Part shown: positions 11,311 to 26,000 of the stretch, in pieces
Layout of the letters: the number at the start of each line of letters is the position of its first letter
How positions within the stretch are numbered: the stretch's first letter is position 1
The notes under the pieces: generated by a model
Seen by the model: only the letters and a program-made list of their open reading frames with translations
The model's database searches: none
What the model was told of the DNA's origin: nothing
Program-made: the position numbers and the translations under genes
Assembly (NCBI GenBank): GCA_031213475.1
Contig: JARUPZ010000012.1
Location: 10,560,727-10,624,726 of the forward strand
Length of the DNA stretch: 64,000 nucleotides
Origin: Nereocystis luetkeana
Taxonomy: Eukaryota > Sar > Phaeophyceae > Laminariales > Laminariaceae
Reading direction: 5' to 3'

Positions 11311-12706
11311 AAACAACGAAAATAGACAGAAAAAACGAGGCAAAGAGGACATCTCTTGATCTCCAGTGCCTCAGACCCACCTGTGGATAGCGCAGAAAAA
11401 TCTTGCCCGTCTCGAGGGGAACTGGCCAAGGCTGGCAGGCGTTGCCTGCACGTCGTATTTCGCAGTCCAGAACCTGTGGTATGCTCGAGCGAGGGCGTTG
11501 CAGCCCTGGGTTCAGTTGCCCAGTTGCCTCACTACTCCGCAAACAGAGGTCTGGAGACAGTTACACCGGCTATATTCTTTACCGTTAATTTTCGTATTTT
11601 TTTTTATTTTTTCGAAAATTTCCGGTAAACAAATGTCTCAGATAAAGTATAGGTATATACTTGTTTCTGGTAAGATGTCGATGATGCTATAAACATGTGA
11701 AAACCCCCTAAAAACTTGAGGCAAATTTCAAAAAAAAAAATCCATGCCACTCGACCCAAAGCCTACATTGTACCCGTACCAGGTACGATACATACGAGTA
11801 CGGCGCTCAAAGATACGATATGCAGGCAACGGCGACCAATGCTTGATGAGTTGGCGAGCAAAACCTACTGCTGTTACAGATGGGTGACCGTACAGCAGCA
11901 GTGTAACGTTCTGTGGACTAGGCCGCCGAGGAAGGCAGCATCTTCAGCACACCATGGGAACAACTGAGCGAACCTTCGCCAACCCGTTTGTTATCCCGTT
12001 ATCCCACGTAAAGCTCACATGTGGTGCGGATTATGATCCCTGGTATCAGTACATTTTCCTCAACTATTATACGGCTGCTGCCGCTGCTCTGCTGCTGTAT
12101 GCGCACGGTCTGTCTGAGACAATCTGAGCATGCCCAACACACCAACGCACGTGCAACGCTACCCTCATGCTGCTGCTCCAGATCGGAGTATGCAGAAAAG
12201 TACGCAAAGGGATATGCACTACCTGGTATTAAAAACTACTGCTGCTGTAGAGCGGAGTATGCGCACAGGGGTGAACTGATGTTGGTAGTACTGCAGATGT
12301 AAAACTACTCCTAATATTAATTAACCCTTATCTGTAGAGTGGAGAGCGCAGTCTTACACGCATACATGCACTTTGAAGCTACAGCAGTAATGATAATGTG
12401 ATCGATGTGATCGAACGCAGATACATCATGAAGATAGTGGGCAGAGGCGCTTACTACTAATGAATGCAGAAGCTCTACATGATTGCCACATTCTGTCGCG
12501 AAAGCAAGAAGGCAGAGCCAGAAAGTAGGGGCGAACACCAATAATACTGGTATCAATTTTTAATAGTTGCAGCTTAACACTCTCAGTAGGGCTACACAGC
12601 TGAGAGTGTATTCACTCGTGGACTGCGCGACAAGTACGCTGTGCATAGCCCCCCTCCATTCCATCCTCTGGCTCCTCAGTATGCACCTGGCTGTTACTTA
12701 CCACCA
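11311..12706. other. Region with no recognised gene
   Basis: Mixed-composition DNA with scattered 'cagcag' words and TACCWGGTA palindromes near 11778 and 12230. No exon is seen on either strand. Confidence 0.4.
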
Positions 12707-13000
12707 CTATCGTTTACATGCATTCAGGTCTGTTTCAGCGAGCACGCCCAGGGAATCTATTGAAAAAAATACCAGGTATTCAAGTCTGGGCTCGGATTCG
12801 TATAGACCCATGGTGACTTGCGCGAAATCATCCATCAACTGCCGCGCTGTTGTGCCGTTCTGCCCAAGATAGAGCGCAATCACATGTATGATGTACATCA
12901 CAGATGGACGCAAGCAAGCATGCTCTGCAGACGAAAAGGAAGACGAAAGCTGCGCACTGCCAACAATTCTACCGACCAAAAACCAAAAACAAGTGTCCAT
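12707..13000 (-). other. Open frame of 97 codons, unresolved
   Basis: The middle of this minus-strand frame is protein-like (IALYLGQNGTTARQLMDDFA, then QVTMGLYESEPRLEY). A TCTGCAG acceptor lies upstream. The only donor-like site is inside a TACCTGGTA palindrome. It lies downstream of the Derlin stop on the same strand, so it could be an exon of a separate gene. No family recognised. Confidence 0.25.
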
Positions 13001-13952
13001 GTTGACCTCTTGAGCCGCGTTCGCCGTAGGGTATAAACGCCACTTGAAGTCGACAATATACGCTCAAAAGGCAAACATGCACGTAAGTATAGAGCCAATG
13101 CCACAATCAAGCCGAGACAAGGATTAATAGTCAATCAGGCGATACCTCCACCAGACCCCATGGCCAACCCTTTTATAAGATAAACTTGGCGTTACATGGG
13201 CTGCATTGTACTCACACGGTTCCTAGGTGAAATAAAAAGCGCTAATACAGGTCACGTACAACAGGGAGCTGCGCGTGAGCGGTGGGAGTAGCCAGTCAGA
13301 GTCGTACAGAATCCCAGAACCCAGCAGGATTAATACTGTAGACGTACGTATATTACATGAACGGAACCGCAGCAATCCTATTTTTACGTTGAGCAGCACC
13401 AGCACAGACAGCAATAATTCGCAGCCACAAAAACTCTCGAGCCCGCCGACCTGCTCAACTTTTCCTCCGACAGGGCCGGCGCTCAACCGCCATCCCTACC
13501 GGCAATTGAACGTACTGCTTGCTGTACAAGCGGTACCCCCGTATAATATACTGTACACACGATATACTGGAGCGCAATTCTTCAGATCATGCTGGGACCG
13601 GGCTCCTCCTGAGTTCACCGGTATTCAGCAGGAGCCCGGGGCCAGCAAGCAGCACGAGACGAGACGCGCACGCTCCACCTCCCGACAACCACCATACCAA
13701 GCAGGCCGTCCGAGAGTATCAAGGGCACGCTCACTCTCTTGGTCCCTACGAGCGTCAGTACTCTGCAGTACGACTTTCTCCTACAAGCACCAGATGGTAT
13801 CTGCAGTACGACGTTCTCCCTAGGCGCACTAGTACGCTGCAGTACGATGGTTTGTTCTCCGCCACTTGCGCTATAGACTATCTACTGCCGGTGTCTGTAG
13901 TACCATAATACTGTAAAGTACTGAAACCGTACAGCAGTACTGCTGGCAGTCG
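13001..13952. other. 3' flank of Derlin
   Basis: This probably includes the Derlin 3' UTR. A strong hairpin lies at about 13597-13648 (stem CCGGGCTCCT / AGGAGCCCGG, loop about 24 nt). A 182-codon plus frame here has no domain and probably is chance. Confidence 0.4.
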
Positions 13953-14075
13953 TTAGTCGTTGTGCTGGTGCCCTTGCCCGGCAACGGGTGCCGGCAGCAC
14001 CGCCCCCGGAACGGCGTGACGCTCGGCAGGGACCTGACCGCACACCTGTTGGACTATCCTCGGCGCACGCATAAG
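13953..14075 (-). CDS. DERL: Derlin last exon with stop
   Basis: The acceptor is CCCTTGCAG. Forty codons start LMRAPRIVQQVCGQ and end in TAA at 13953-13955. Phase 0 matches the preceding exon's CAG|GTGGGA donor. It encodes the cytosolic C-terminal tail (…APVAGQGHQHND), which is not conserved in the family. Confidence 0.85.
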   Translation of the reverse strand, partial: LMRAPRIVQQVCGQVPAERHAVPGAVLPAPVAGQGHQHND

Positions 14076-17000
14076 CTGCAAGGGAAATCGGACCGGGGAA
14101 GAGGGCAGGGAATAACATAGGGCTGAGACTTGGCTGGACTCCACGGCTAGATTTTCCTGCAGTTGGGTAGTCAAGTAAGCCATCAACCAAATTCAAATGC
14201 TTAATGAAACCATACACGTGGAGCCACAGAACGCGCGAGATATATACAAATACGCAGAACTTCGCAAATTACCACACGCAACTGCTCGTAACTGTAAAGT
14301 ACTTCGGGAACCTAGCTAACTAACAGCTAGTCGGCGACTTATAGTCAGCCAACTCACAGCCCAGAAAAGGTGAGGCTTCGACAACGGGTTAGCGCCGGTA
14401 CTGGCAGCAATAGTCCATGCGCAAAAACAGCCTCTCTGCAGCGCAACTACAGAAATACACGACGACAGTACGATAACCCATATGATAGACGCACGAGCAC
14501 TCAGAAAGCTAGGCCGAGATACGTACCAGATATGCATTTACATATTTAACTTCCCCTTTATTGTCTTCGCCATTCTTTTCTTTCTCCCTCCTAGTCGTAA
14601 CTTAGATCCGGGGTAACATAGCAGGCTCTCTTCTACGGTTCGAAAGGGATGCATGGTCAATGGTCAAATGACTAAGACAAGCAACAAATGAGTACGCCCT
14701 CCCCCTCGTGCCTTGCATTTTCATCGTGAGAAGGGTTCAGTTCCTTCCTCGTCGACTCCTACGGTTCGAAAGGGATGCATGGTCAATGGTCAAATGACTA
14801 AGACAAGCAACAAATGAGTACGCCCTCCCCCTCGTGCCTTGCATTTTCATCGTGAGAAGGGTTCAGTTCCTTCCTCGTCGACTCCCGACGAGCACTAAGA
14901 AAGCTAGGCCGAGATACACTGAAAAACAAGAAATTCGGGAGCCACTATACTCGAGTTAGGGTAGAACACACCCTATCCCAAAACAAGAAATCTAGCCTGG
15001 GTCGGCATTCCTGTTTCTTACTGCTGTGGATGTCCTATACGGTACCCCCTACAAACATACTGGATGACTGCTAGGCCATGGCGCGAGCATCCACCGCGGT
15101 GCCTCGTGCTTAACACGGCGCTTCTAGTCGCATCTCGAGAATGAGTGCTCCGGAATTTCCTGGGCGAGCGTGACGCTTTCTGCCCGCGCCCGTAAGGCGT
15201 GCGGGGTCGATATGGTAAGGGCGGGTGGCCAAATTGCCGTCGATGCATCATAGCGATGCATTTGCGAAAAAAATAACGCCTGAACGTAGCGCGAAACGAC
15301 TTATTACACCAATAAAATCGGTCCGAAGTACAATATCGACATTCGTTTTTGGTGGAATACGCAACTCTTTTGTAAAGTGCAAACTCATACGCCAAGAAAA
15401 AAAGGCTGAGACGATGCAAATTAAATAGTACCGTATTGCCAGCATAAGACAGCAGTATCGCGCAGGCGATGCAGTGATGAGCTCCCACCTGCTTGTATTT
15501 CCAGCCACGCATCAAAGCTACCTCTGGGTAGACGAACTCAAGGAAGTAAAACAGGTGACCGACGGCGATGCCCAGCTTGGCGGCGTCAAGAGAGAGAGAG
15601 AGAGAACAAACGCCCCGGAAAGGCAGCGGGCAACGTGCGGTATTATAAAACCGTTTTTAGTAGTGTTTAAAGCGGAATCGACCCCATCCTCGGGCGATCG
15701 TGGGAAGGCTGGTACAACGCGTTCGAGGTTCACTCGTCGAAGGCAAAAGCAAGAACAAAAAACGACCTTATCCGCACTTGTCCGCACTGGTTGCATTCGA
15801 TCAACACACGTCATAGACTACCTGCAGAAAATATGCCTGGTATATGATACCAAATACAGTTAGCCCTGCGCGTGAGGTCCCTTTTATAGCCGGTACCAGC
15901 AATTTTGGTGTCCATTGAACGTTGCGCGCAGTGATGAATTTCGTTTTTTTCGACCAACCACAACAAAGAAAATTGGCAGCAGCCGTCATCATTTGTTCCT
16001 AGAGTCTAAAGCCCAAAAGCCTGAAGTATTTCGGGAGACCGAGAACTAGAATACAAGGAAAAAACTTCGTATGGGATATAAAAAGGTAGGATGAGCAGCA
16101 GCAATAGACAGCGCAGAAGCGGGAGGAGGAGGAGGAGATGGAAGGTGGCGATCCATCTCCGAAAGCCTCGCCACCCTCGCCACCTCTGCCCACCTCCGCC
16201 CCTCCTCGGCTGCCAGCGCCGCTAGTGCTGCACGCGTATCTGCCTCCGCGTGCGGCGGCTGTTAACGCTCCTCGGACAATTTTGCTGCCGTGTCAAGTCG
16301 CAGCCGCTCCTCGGTGTCCATGAAAAAAAATCGCTCCTCGGCTAGACTCTCGGCCGATTGGCGAGCTTCGGTCTCAGCAGCACATTTGGCCACAGCCTCG
16401 TCGCGTGCACGGGCAGCACCGTCATTCCGCTATGTTCTCGGCGCGCTCCCCGCTTCTCCTGTTATTTTCCCCGTGCGTGCGAAGAACTACTCGTCCTGTT
16501 TATTCAAAGCCTCCTTTACGTCCTTCTTGATTTTTTTTCTTGTGTCGTGTCGTCGTGTTTCCCAATTGTATAATGTATATAAAAAACTGCTATATTTTTA
16601 CGGGGTGGTACTCTTCACTCAAGTGTACGATTGGAGTGATTTTTGTTTATCCGTGTGCGGCATACCGCGAACTAGGTTTCTGTAGCCTCGATTCTTCATA
16701 AAAGTCAATGCCCTCCACAGCGGGGCACTTTATACCGAAAAACGCTGAAAATCACACCTATCTCTGTTTTTGAGATCAGCATCAAAGGCAAAACCAATCC
16801 GGTTGGCGAATTTGTTTAGAACGTATGCCTTTATACGTACACACTACGGACAGTCAACTTGTTACGTATCAGGAGTTAAAAACGATGCAATGCTGACCTT
16901 CTGGTCTACTATATTCAAGTTACTATGGAGCGTCATGACAGTTCGTAATTGCTGAGAATCATCCAGTCTGTTGGTTGTCACGTTTGGGAAAAACTTCATA

Positions 17001-20000
17001 ATATTCACCATGCCACCGATTTCTGGTCGATACGGACCTCACGTCCACACCTAACAGTGGTCTAGCCAAACATACAGATAGATGAACAAATATATATTTG
17101 GCGCTGGCACAGCATTCCGAAAGAATCGCTACCTCTTGCCACGCAACACAACTGTGTTACATAGCATTCGGGAGGGGGGCGGGGGTAGTGGAAAAGTTTT
17201 TTTTGAGGAAAATGAATCAAAACAAGCGAGAAAACACTTTTGAGAAAAAAAAATGCTCGCTGACTCCTGTCATGCTTTACATCTGCTTTGCCGTAGTAAT
17301 GGGATTCCGGTTGAGGGTGCGCCTCGCTGTGAGCTGCGTACGTATCGTGTTCCGTACACATGCAGTGCAATATTTTGGAGAGTCGACGCCAACAGGCTGG
17401 TCGCCAAGACGCCGAAATCTACATTCACATACAAGAAAAAAAATATTCGGAGCTCACCAGGTCGGTTTCGAGCGGCGAGCCCAGCAGGGCGGAGAGGGTG
17501 AGAAGCACCCACGCCAAGTAGGGCGCGGTGAAGGGAAGCATCCCCAACAAATTCATCCGCACGTGCTCATTTCTCCTGTCAGGATGCCAGGGTCAGGGTG
17601 TCAGGATCAGAATATCAGGGTCAGGGTGGCAGGGCCACGGTATCAGGGCCTGGATTGGCAGCGTCACGGTGCTGGTGCCAGGATGTCCGTGTCAACATTT
17701 CAGAGTCAGGATGTCAGGGTCAGGGTGTCGGGGTCAGGATTCTAGGGTACGGCGAAATGTTCAAGACGCAAGATTGTTCGAGTGATCGATTGATCGACAA
17801 CATAGAACATGAGACAACGCGCGGGAGAGACGTGCTCGTCCAACCAAGTTTCGACACTTTAACGCCTAATCACGAACCTGCAGGCAGACAGTAGTACGGG
17901 TAAACCTCCAGCCTACAGTGGTCTTAACTGCACTACTGTAGATTTCAAAAAGTCTACCTAATAATATCTCAGGCAGCGCCGCGCATCACACCTCATTGCT
18001 CTTGTTCACGGATATTTAGCCCGTCACATGACAGTACGAGCGGTAGAGCTATGCGTCGGCACGAACTCACGCTTAATAACTACCTGGTAATCGATAGGTG
18101 CCGCTAACCAACTAGCTAGCTGTCTTTGGTCGGCATTTCGGCTGGCGAAGCCTGCTCATTGCCAGCCGACTCGCCGACTTAAGTCAAGCGAGCGAAGCGA
18201 GCCAATCAGACCCTCCGTGACCGAGGGGGCCACGCCCAAAAGAGAATATACATAATATATATACCTGGTATATATATATGTTGCATTCAACAATCCTTCC
18301 TGCAAGTATGGAAACCCAATACCAGTAAGTCGGAAACTTGGCACCTCCGGGAAACGAATTTGAAAAACAATTAGTCCCACTAATCACTACCAGGTACAGT
18401 AGTCGGCGGCTAAAGTCGTGCCGACTCACAGGTCTAACGAGCGGCGTTTCGTCTGATAGTCGTCGATAGCATGCCGGTGCCGACACTGAGACCCTTCCAG
18501 CGGTCGCCGCGCCATACCCGAAAGACAACCATTTCACCGCGACTGCTCCAAGGAGCTGGGTGTAGGATTTGGCCCAGTTTCAAGAAAATATGTTAAAACG
18601 ACTCGACTCCGAACCCTAACCCTCACCCCCACCCACCCACCCCTCATCCGTCAAGCCCTTCGGGGCCCCGAGATAGCGACCGAAACAATGACACATCTAA
18701 TGCTATCAATCATCTACGAGCGGCGTGGGCGCCCAGGAGTACGCGTAATCTACGAGCGGCGTGGGCGCCCAGGAGTTGGGCGCCCAGGAGTACGCGTAGG
18801 GTCATTTTGCGTCCGTGCCCCACGACTCCTTGCATTGTAACTAGGACAACATTTTTGTATCATCCTCAAATCACGCCGTATCCGTTGCTGTGATGGCCAC
18901 TTCTTGCCGTCAACTTTCTCCTCTGCGAGTCCCAAAAGGGTTAAAACGCACGTCTTACTCGACCACAATTCCTACTGTCAGGGAAAATTCTGGGAAGAAG
19001 ATGTATTGAGGACTTCGTGTGCACTATCAAGCACATCATCGAAGCTTGACCAAGTCGTGTATTCCACTGCAGCATTACTGGCTCAAACCGGGGACGCAAC
19101 ATTGCACACATTGGACAGATCATCTACAGATAGATCATGAGTTAGATCATTTAGAGCCCAACCAGCTGTTATGGTATGCTGTGCAGGATCTGCACAATAC
19201 TATTCGTATATCCAACAAAGGAAACTTGGTGCTAGCTGGTGCAGGCTACACGGCCTCCACCCGGCAACGTGAGCTAGAACATACAGTTCAGAATAATCTG
19301 CCCTGCACAGATCCGGGATGATCTGTCACGGAAGATCTAGATCATGAAGTGGGGATCGGTGACCTGTTCGATGTTAGCAAACCGTATTTGCGCGGGTAGC
19401 ACGCGCCCGTAAAATAAGCACAGCGCAGGAACTATTCGCCAGCCTGTCAATTGATTTCGTCCTTGACTCGGTCGAACTGCCCACCTTCCCCAGACGTACA
19501 CCATCATGAACGCCAACGGCCGGCCAAGAAAGTTCATGCCCAAGAACGGAGCTGCTCCGGTCATGAGCGTGGCGCAGAACAGCAAAAACCACACAAAGTC
19601 TCCGGTCCTGCCCCGGAAGTCCCCCTCCTCCAGCAAACGGCTATATCTCACCTTTCCAGAAAAAAGGCGGCGAGGCATCGAGAATCGAGAAGGCGTATTA
19701 GAAAACGACGACGCATTGCCACCAAGTAAAAACATGATAAAGGGTCCCGTCCCGCACAGCCCACGTCTCCCAAACCCCCCAAACCATTCCCAGGGAAAAT
19801 GCCAGAAGTTACCTACCTACCCTGGCAGGGGAGGGAAGGGTGGTGAAGCCGGTCGGTTACAGATGCCGGCCGGCCACAGGTGCCCGTCGGTAACAGATGC
19901 GGGATACGACTGTTACGGGTGGCCATAGTAAATAAGACCAAATATTGTTACTAAAAATGGTTAAATTTACCCTGGTACAGGTTTTCATGTACACCATAGG

Positions 20001-23000
20001 TCCCATTAACTATGATCCCCCGTAATAGTATTACGCGTATAAAATTACAAGACCTGGTAAGCGATAGCACTTTTGCAGAAATTGGCACTTGAGAATATTA
20101 GGCTCGACGTTAACACAAAAGTAGAAGACACTCTTTGAAATACTGAGAATACTCTAAGACACACTCCGCCCCACATATTTTTCGCTTGTTGGCTGGCCCA
20201 AAACTGGAGCTTCTTAATTGGCGTCGAACACTGCTTACAGTAGAGTCGGATATTTGGACGACTCACCAGAAAGTACATGTTGAAGAGGAAGTGCACATCG
20301 AGCGAGCCGAAGTAGAAGAAGTTGGTTACCAGCCGCCAGAACTGCCCCTTGCAGATCAACGGCCAGCTGAAAAAAAGCTTAGTCCACGAGGTAGCGTCCA
20401 GCTGACAAAGCGCCTACATATAAGCAGCAGCAAAGCAAACACGCCGATTGCAAAGACCAGAAATTGTGGTGGCGGAAGGCAAGAGGGAGGGGTGAGGCTG
20501 GCTTTGGCAGGGGATGCATGCATGCCATACACAAATTGTGAGGAAGCTGCTGCCACTTTGATTGCATCCTGACATCCCAACCCACTGCAATGCCGCTTTC
20601 ATAACCGGGTAGTGTAATATTACACGACACATTAGCCCCCAAATAGTCTTGTTTTCAGAGCAGCGGCTGATCGCTATCGCATCAGCGCAGACAAAGAGTA
20701 CAGCGGGCCCACACACACAGCACTACGCGGCGGGACAGAGGTCGCCGTGGCCGTGCGTACACAGTGTTTCGGATGGGAACGGCTCACTGGGCTATACCTG
20801 CTGCGCGAGTTCCGGCAGTTACACTCCCTTACAAGGTTCCCCACTGGGACGTGCCCAGAGGAGTGGCGCAAGAACGAACTGAAAACAATACAGCAGGTGA
20901 TTTTGTATCATACGCACATGCTACAAATACGACGACGTTATGAAATATCTGCATATTACTGCTGCACACATCGACATGCACACTATTCACAGATCCTTTT
21001 AGAACTGCGTCTGCGTTTTCGGGGACAAAACATGCATGGAAATAGTGTGGAACTGTTACTATTGGCTAAATCGTTTTTACAGATGTTCTTGGCGATGCCG
21101 CCGAACATTGATATTTGTCAGTATGTTAATGCATGGCTTTGCTGTGGCGCTCACGGCGAAGAAGGTCGCTCCCGCACAAAATCGAGGACTGCCGATTGAA
21201 AAAAAATATATGGAAGCACCCCACGCGTGACACACTGCACACACCGCACACGCACACACCGCACACGCGCGTGACACACGGAACCCTGCAATACAGTAGT
21301 GGGATGATATTTACAGAAATAGAAAGGATGCACGCAAGAAGGGACTGGAGCTCTCGACCACACTCGGCTGCCCACGAAAATCGCACTGCAGCAGCGGCAG
21401 TGTTGATGTACTTGTAGCAGCACGCATTTTATCACACAACAGCAGAGGCCCCCAGCTTTACAGACCGCAGGGTCCGAAAAAAGAGCAACTAGGTATTGAT
21501 GGGAAGCCACAGCAATACAACACAGAAAAACTACCGCACACGCATGATGTTGCTTGCTGCTCTGCAGGCGGGCGGCAGGCGTGTATGGCGTTGTAGCCAG
21601 CTGGTTGTAGCACGCGCCCTGCACTGCTCATATGTTGTTTGTTGCTGTTTGTTGTTTGTATGGTGTCTGGGTACGTAAAAAAAAACTTGAAGAAAAACTT
21701 GAAAAAAATAGACATGATCTCTGCGAGGGTCGAACTCGCCCCTTTAAGTCCAATAACGTGCATCGTGACCATTTTACCATATTACCCAAGGTCCACATTA
21801 TCATTTTTCACGGCGCGCACGACACACCGCACACGCATGCGCAGCATCACAGCAGAAGAGAGCGATGTGGTGATGACCGATGACGGACCTCAGCGTCCGA
21901 TAAAGCAAGTAGACAAAGCATTACACCACGCACCTGCGACACGCGCGTGGTGTGGCCCACTGCTGCTTGTGCTGGGCGGGGTTGTATCGTTGTTCGTGTT
22001 ATTTGCCTGTTGTCTGATGTCTAGTAATAGGTTTCTGGGGTGTTCTTCGGGCAAGAAACATAAAACGTCGGAAATATGGGAACATTTGAGGTACTCATAT
22101 TTAATCCGAACGGTCCTAACATTTCCGTCCAGAGTGTGCGTGGATCTGTCACACAGCAGCAGCAAAGACAGGTAGATCTGGTGGATTACGGACCGCAGGC
22201 TCCGACAAACACAAGCAAAAGCAGTACAGCGCAAACGGGTGTGTCACGCACGCACGGCGTAGGCGTCGGCGTTGTAACGTTGTGCTCTGTGCATGCTGTC
22301 TACCTGGTATATGTCTGGGCTGGGCGCTCATGAAGCAAAATACAGGCAACACACTCCCGGTACATAGGTACCTGGTACCTGGTACAAAATAAGGCCTCTC
22401 GCACTCAAACCAGGGATATCGTCTTATCCACTCCCGCCGAAAAAAACTTTGAGCGCCCGCCACGCGCTCCAGAGTGCACGGATCGCGTCCGGACCTCGAT
22501 CAATGTGTCCGGCCGGGCTTCCCGTGTCGACTACTTAGCGTCGTGCCAAAAAGTGCTGGGAAGAAGAGATACGTTCGAAAAAGTACGAAAAATTCACTAG
22601 CACAACAATACATATAGCCCCTTGGGGGAGTGGGGTGGTCCCAGCTGGGTGACGCAAGCTGGCATGCCACGAGGAGACTAATATACTTCGAACTATCAAT
22701 CGTCATACAGCGGTACTCGTATTAATAGTATGAAGGTCTTTCTTAACGAGTGTAACGTGTACTATTTATAGCAAAGTGGTAGTGCTGCTATACGTACTGG
22801 TAGCTCTACCCACGCAGCCAGGAACCTGGATCCGAACAGGATTTTGGTCGCGGTGAAGCTGCAGCCATTGACCCCTCCCCGGCTGGTGAGGGGACCCCGC
22901 CGGAGGCGACCCCGGAGGTCCCCGTTGGAGGTGCACCGCCCCAAGCACGTTTTTACCATGGTGTTTCGCGGGTCAGGTCAAACCTCACGGGTCGAGTCGG

Positions 23001-26000
23001 GGGGTCGGGTCGGGTCGGGTCAGCTGACCCCCGACCCGACCCTCAAAAAAATTGAGGAATGTTTACTTGACCCAACCCGACCCGTGAAATTTTGGAACCC
23101 TCTTGACCCGACCCGACCCGACCCGTGAAATTTTGAAACCCTCTTGACCCGACCCGACCCGACCCGCGAGAAAAAAAAAACTGCTGACCCGACCCGACCC
23201 GTGAGATTCGAAAATCTCCTGACCCGACCCGACACGACCCGCCACCTTCCGATTGACCCGTGAGACACGGCTTCATGCGGGTCCGGTCACCTTGACCCGC
23301 GAGATCATTTATCTTGGCCTGGGGGTACGACCCGCGGATCCGGCACGTGGATAGACACTTCAGAAACAATAAAATACTCATTTTTGTGCCCCGCAGCGAT
23401 ATGTGGCCCGGCTGTGGTGGGTATGGATGGATGCGGGCATGCATATCATATGGGTTTGGCGATGTCCGATGCTTGAACATTATACCAAAGGAGTATCATT
23501 GAGTACAAGTACGGGACAAGCCTTTGGGTAAGAGAACGGGGAGTGTTTTAAGTGTCGGATCCGCGAGCCGGATGCGCGGGTCCGACCCGCGAGTCAGCAA
23601 AAAACAACTCGCGGGTCATGCTGGCCCGACCCGCGAGTGACCCACTTCTCGCGGGTCATGACCTGACCCGACCCGTGAACTTTTCATCACCTTTTGACCC
23701 GACTTGACCCGACCTGCAAGGTTTGAAAAAAATCTTGACCCGACCCGACCCGACCCGTGAGATTTGAAAACCCGACCTGACCCGACCCGCGAGATTTGAA
23801 AACCTCTTGACCCGACCCGACCCGACCCGTGATATTTGGGGCACTCCCTGACCCGACCCAATACGACCCGTGACATTTTGAACACCCCGTGACCCGCGAA
23901 AAGCCTTGGTTTTTACGCGATTTGACTTCACTAGCACTAAAGAAATCAATATATTTGGGGCGTATCTCAAAGGCAAATGTTCGGGTTAGATTTTGACTCA
24001 AATAAAAGTCCAAAATGCGAACAAAATGTGGTGATACTAGCGTGTACGGAATGCTGCTGTACTATTCTCCCTCTTCTTGTGCACATTTCGAAGGGCTTCG
24101 CGTTGTACTTTGAGGGTCTTTAGTGGAAGGTACGCACTAACTTCGAGTCCTTGCACCTTCCTCAATGTAGGAGAGATGTACAGCCAGCATCAGTGTATTG
24201 CCAGTAGATACTGGCCCAGTACCAAGCCCTCTAAATTGGCGTTACGCAACCAGACTGAAGAAAACTCACCGTCACCATCGCGCAAGCGCCACATTTATTT
24301 TCACGATGCACGGTATAGTTTTGTTCGTTAGTGCCCTAAGCATCTCAGCAACCAGCAAGTGCGTATACCTACAGCAAGGTGTATACACAGCAGCCAGCCG
24401 TGCAGCAAGCAGCACAACTCGTACCTACAGCAAGCAGCAGCACAGTACTGCTGTATGTAGTCTACATTAAGCAGCAGCAATACAACTATCGTGTACTACA
24501 CATCAGGTAGCAGCTACAAAGCTAGCAGCTGTAGCATTGTTAAGCTCAATAGGAAAGACCTCAAGTACCACGGCAAGCACTGCATACAGTAGTAGCCCGT
24601 GTGGTGACACAAGCAGTATTAATAGCAAGCAGCATACCCACAGCAGAACAGCAGCATCGCACTATTTACTGCTCTTTGTTATACCTGGTATGTGGCATAC
24701 ATCGAGCAGTAACACCACCCTACCAACGATACGAACTGAAATATGTTGTACTAGTGTGCGGGTGTCGTGATATATGTGCGATAAGGCTCTATTAATACTG
24801 TGCTGCTGTACCTGATACGTTCACACGAGTATAATAATACGTGCACACAGCAGTGTACATTTATAAATATATATACAAGGGGGCCTTCGCCGCGGCGGGA
24901 TGACGCCCGCCTGCGGTTCCGCGCATGCCCGTAGTGGCTGAGGGCGTACCGGTATGCAACTCGAGTCTGTTAGTGCGACAGTACTGCCAAGGGGTGCATT
25001 TAAAAAACAATTTTTAGTGAAGACAAATAAAACGCTGCACGCACAAGGAAAACAAACATTGACATCCGCCATCCGGCATAACAACGTATTACTCGTTCGT
25101 ACTAGGTGCGAGACGCTCGGCGTCCGTAGTGTATACTTCGTATACATATACAAAACGGTTGAGTAGCAGTCGATCGAGTTAATCGACAGTCCGAAGCGCC
25201 GGCGATTACGTTGGTGCAGCAAGCCCAGCAGCAGTATAGCGTACAGATACCTGGTACGTATCATACCAACTTATGTTGCCACGAAACCTCCGCCGAGACG
25301 CCAAATGTCAATTGCGAGGCGGTACTCGTACAGCTTCCGAAGCGCATGGATCCGTATTCCAGCTGTAAGATGGGGAGACACATCACCGAGAGGGGCTGAC
25401 TCGCATAGTAACCATGCTCACGGGGGTAATCAGCAACAACATATCGCAGACATGGCAGCAACAGCAATAGCAGCAGCAGCAGAACAGCACTGAAGCAACA
25501 CATACATAGCAGCAGCGGCAGAACAGCGGCAACAGCAACAGCACGCCCGAGGCTGCCCCTGGCACAACAGTCGGGACAGGGGAACCCCGTGGCGCACGAG
25601 GAGGAAAGGCATTATATATCTCAGGCCGACCTACTCCGCGAGGGGGACTGCATGAGCAGCAGTAGTAGCAACGGCAGAACAACACAGCAGCTGCACGTAG
25701 CAGCAGCAGCAGAGCAGCAGCAGCAGAGCAGCGGCAGCAGTAGCATATCACGTACGCCGCTGAACCTCGAGGGTGCGGTTATTTTAAAAATATTATATTT
25801 TTTATTTCACTTTTACTTTCTAGCTTCTGGACAAGCCGTGGTCACAGGTGTCGCCCCTTTTCCCCCCCGGTAAGCGCCTTCATTTTGATCGCGCTTAGGA
25901 TTCAGCATTCCGAACGCTCATCGATTATTCGTCGATTTTGCTAACTTACGATCTCGCGCTTTCCGCTCGTCAAGTTTTTACGAAGCAATAAGCCCCTACG

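Noticed and set aside
16138-16323. Pro/Ala-rich plus-strand protein
   Set aside because: It is the reverse of the coiled-coil-coding minus strand.
25275-25385. Missing Derlin exon on the minus strand (CTTACAG acceptor)
   Set aside because: Open frames read LRKLYEYRLAIDIW or LEYGSMRFGSCTST, neither matching the expected Derlin segment.
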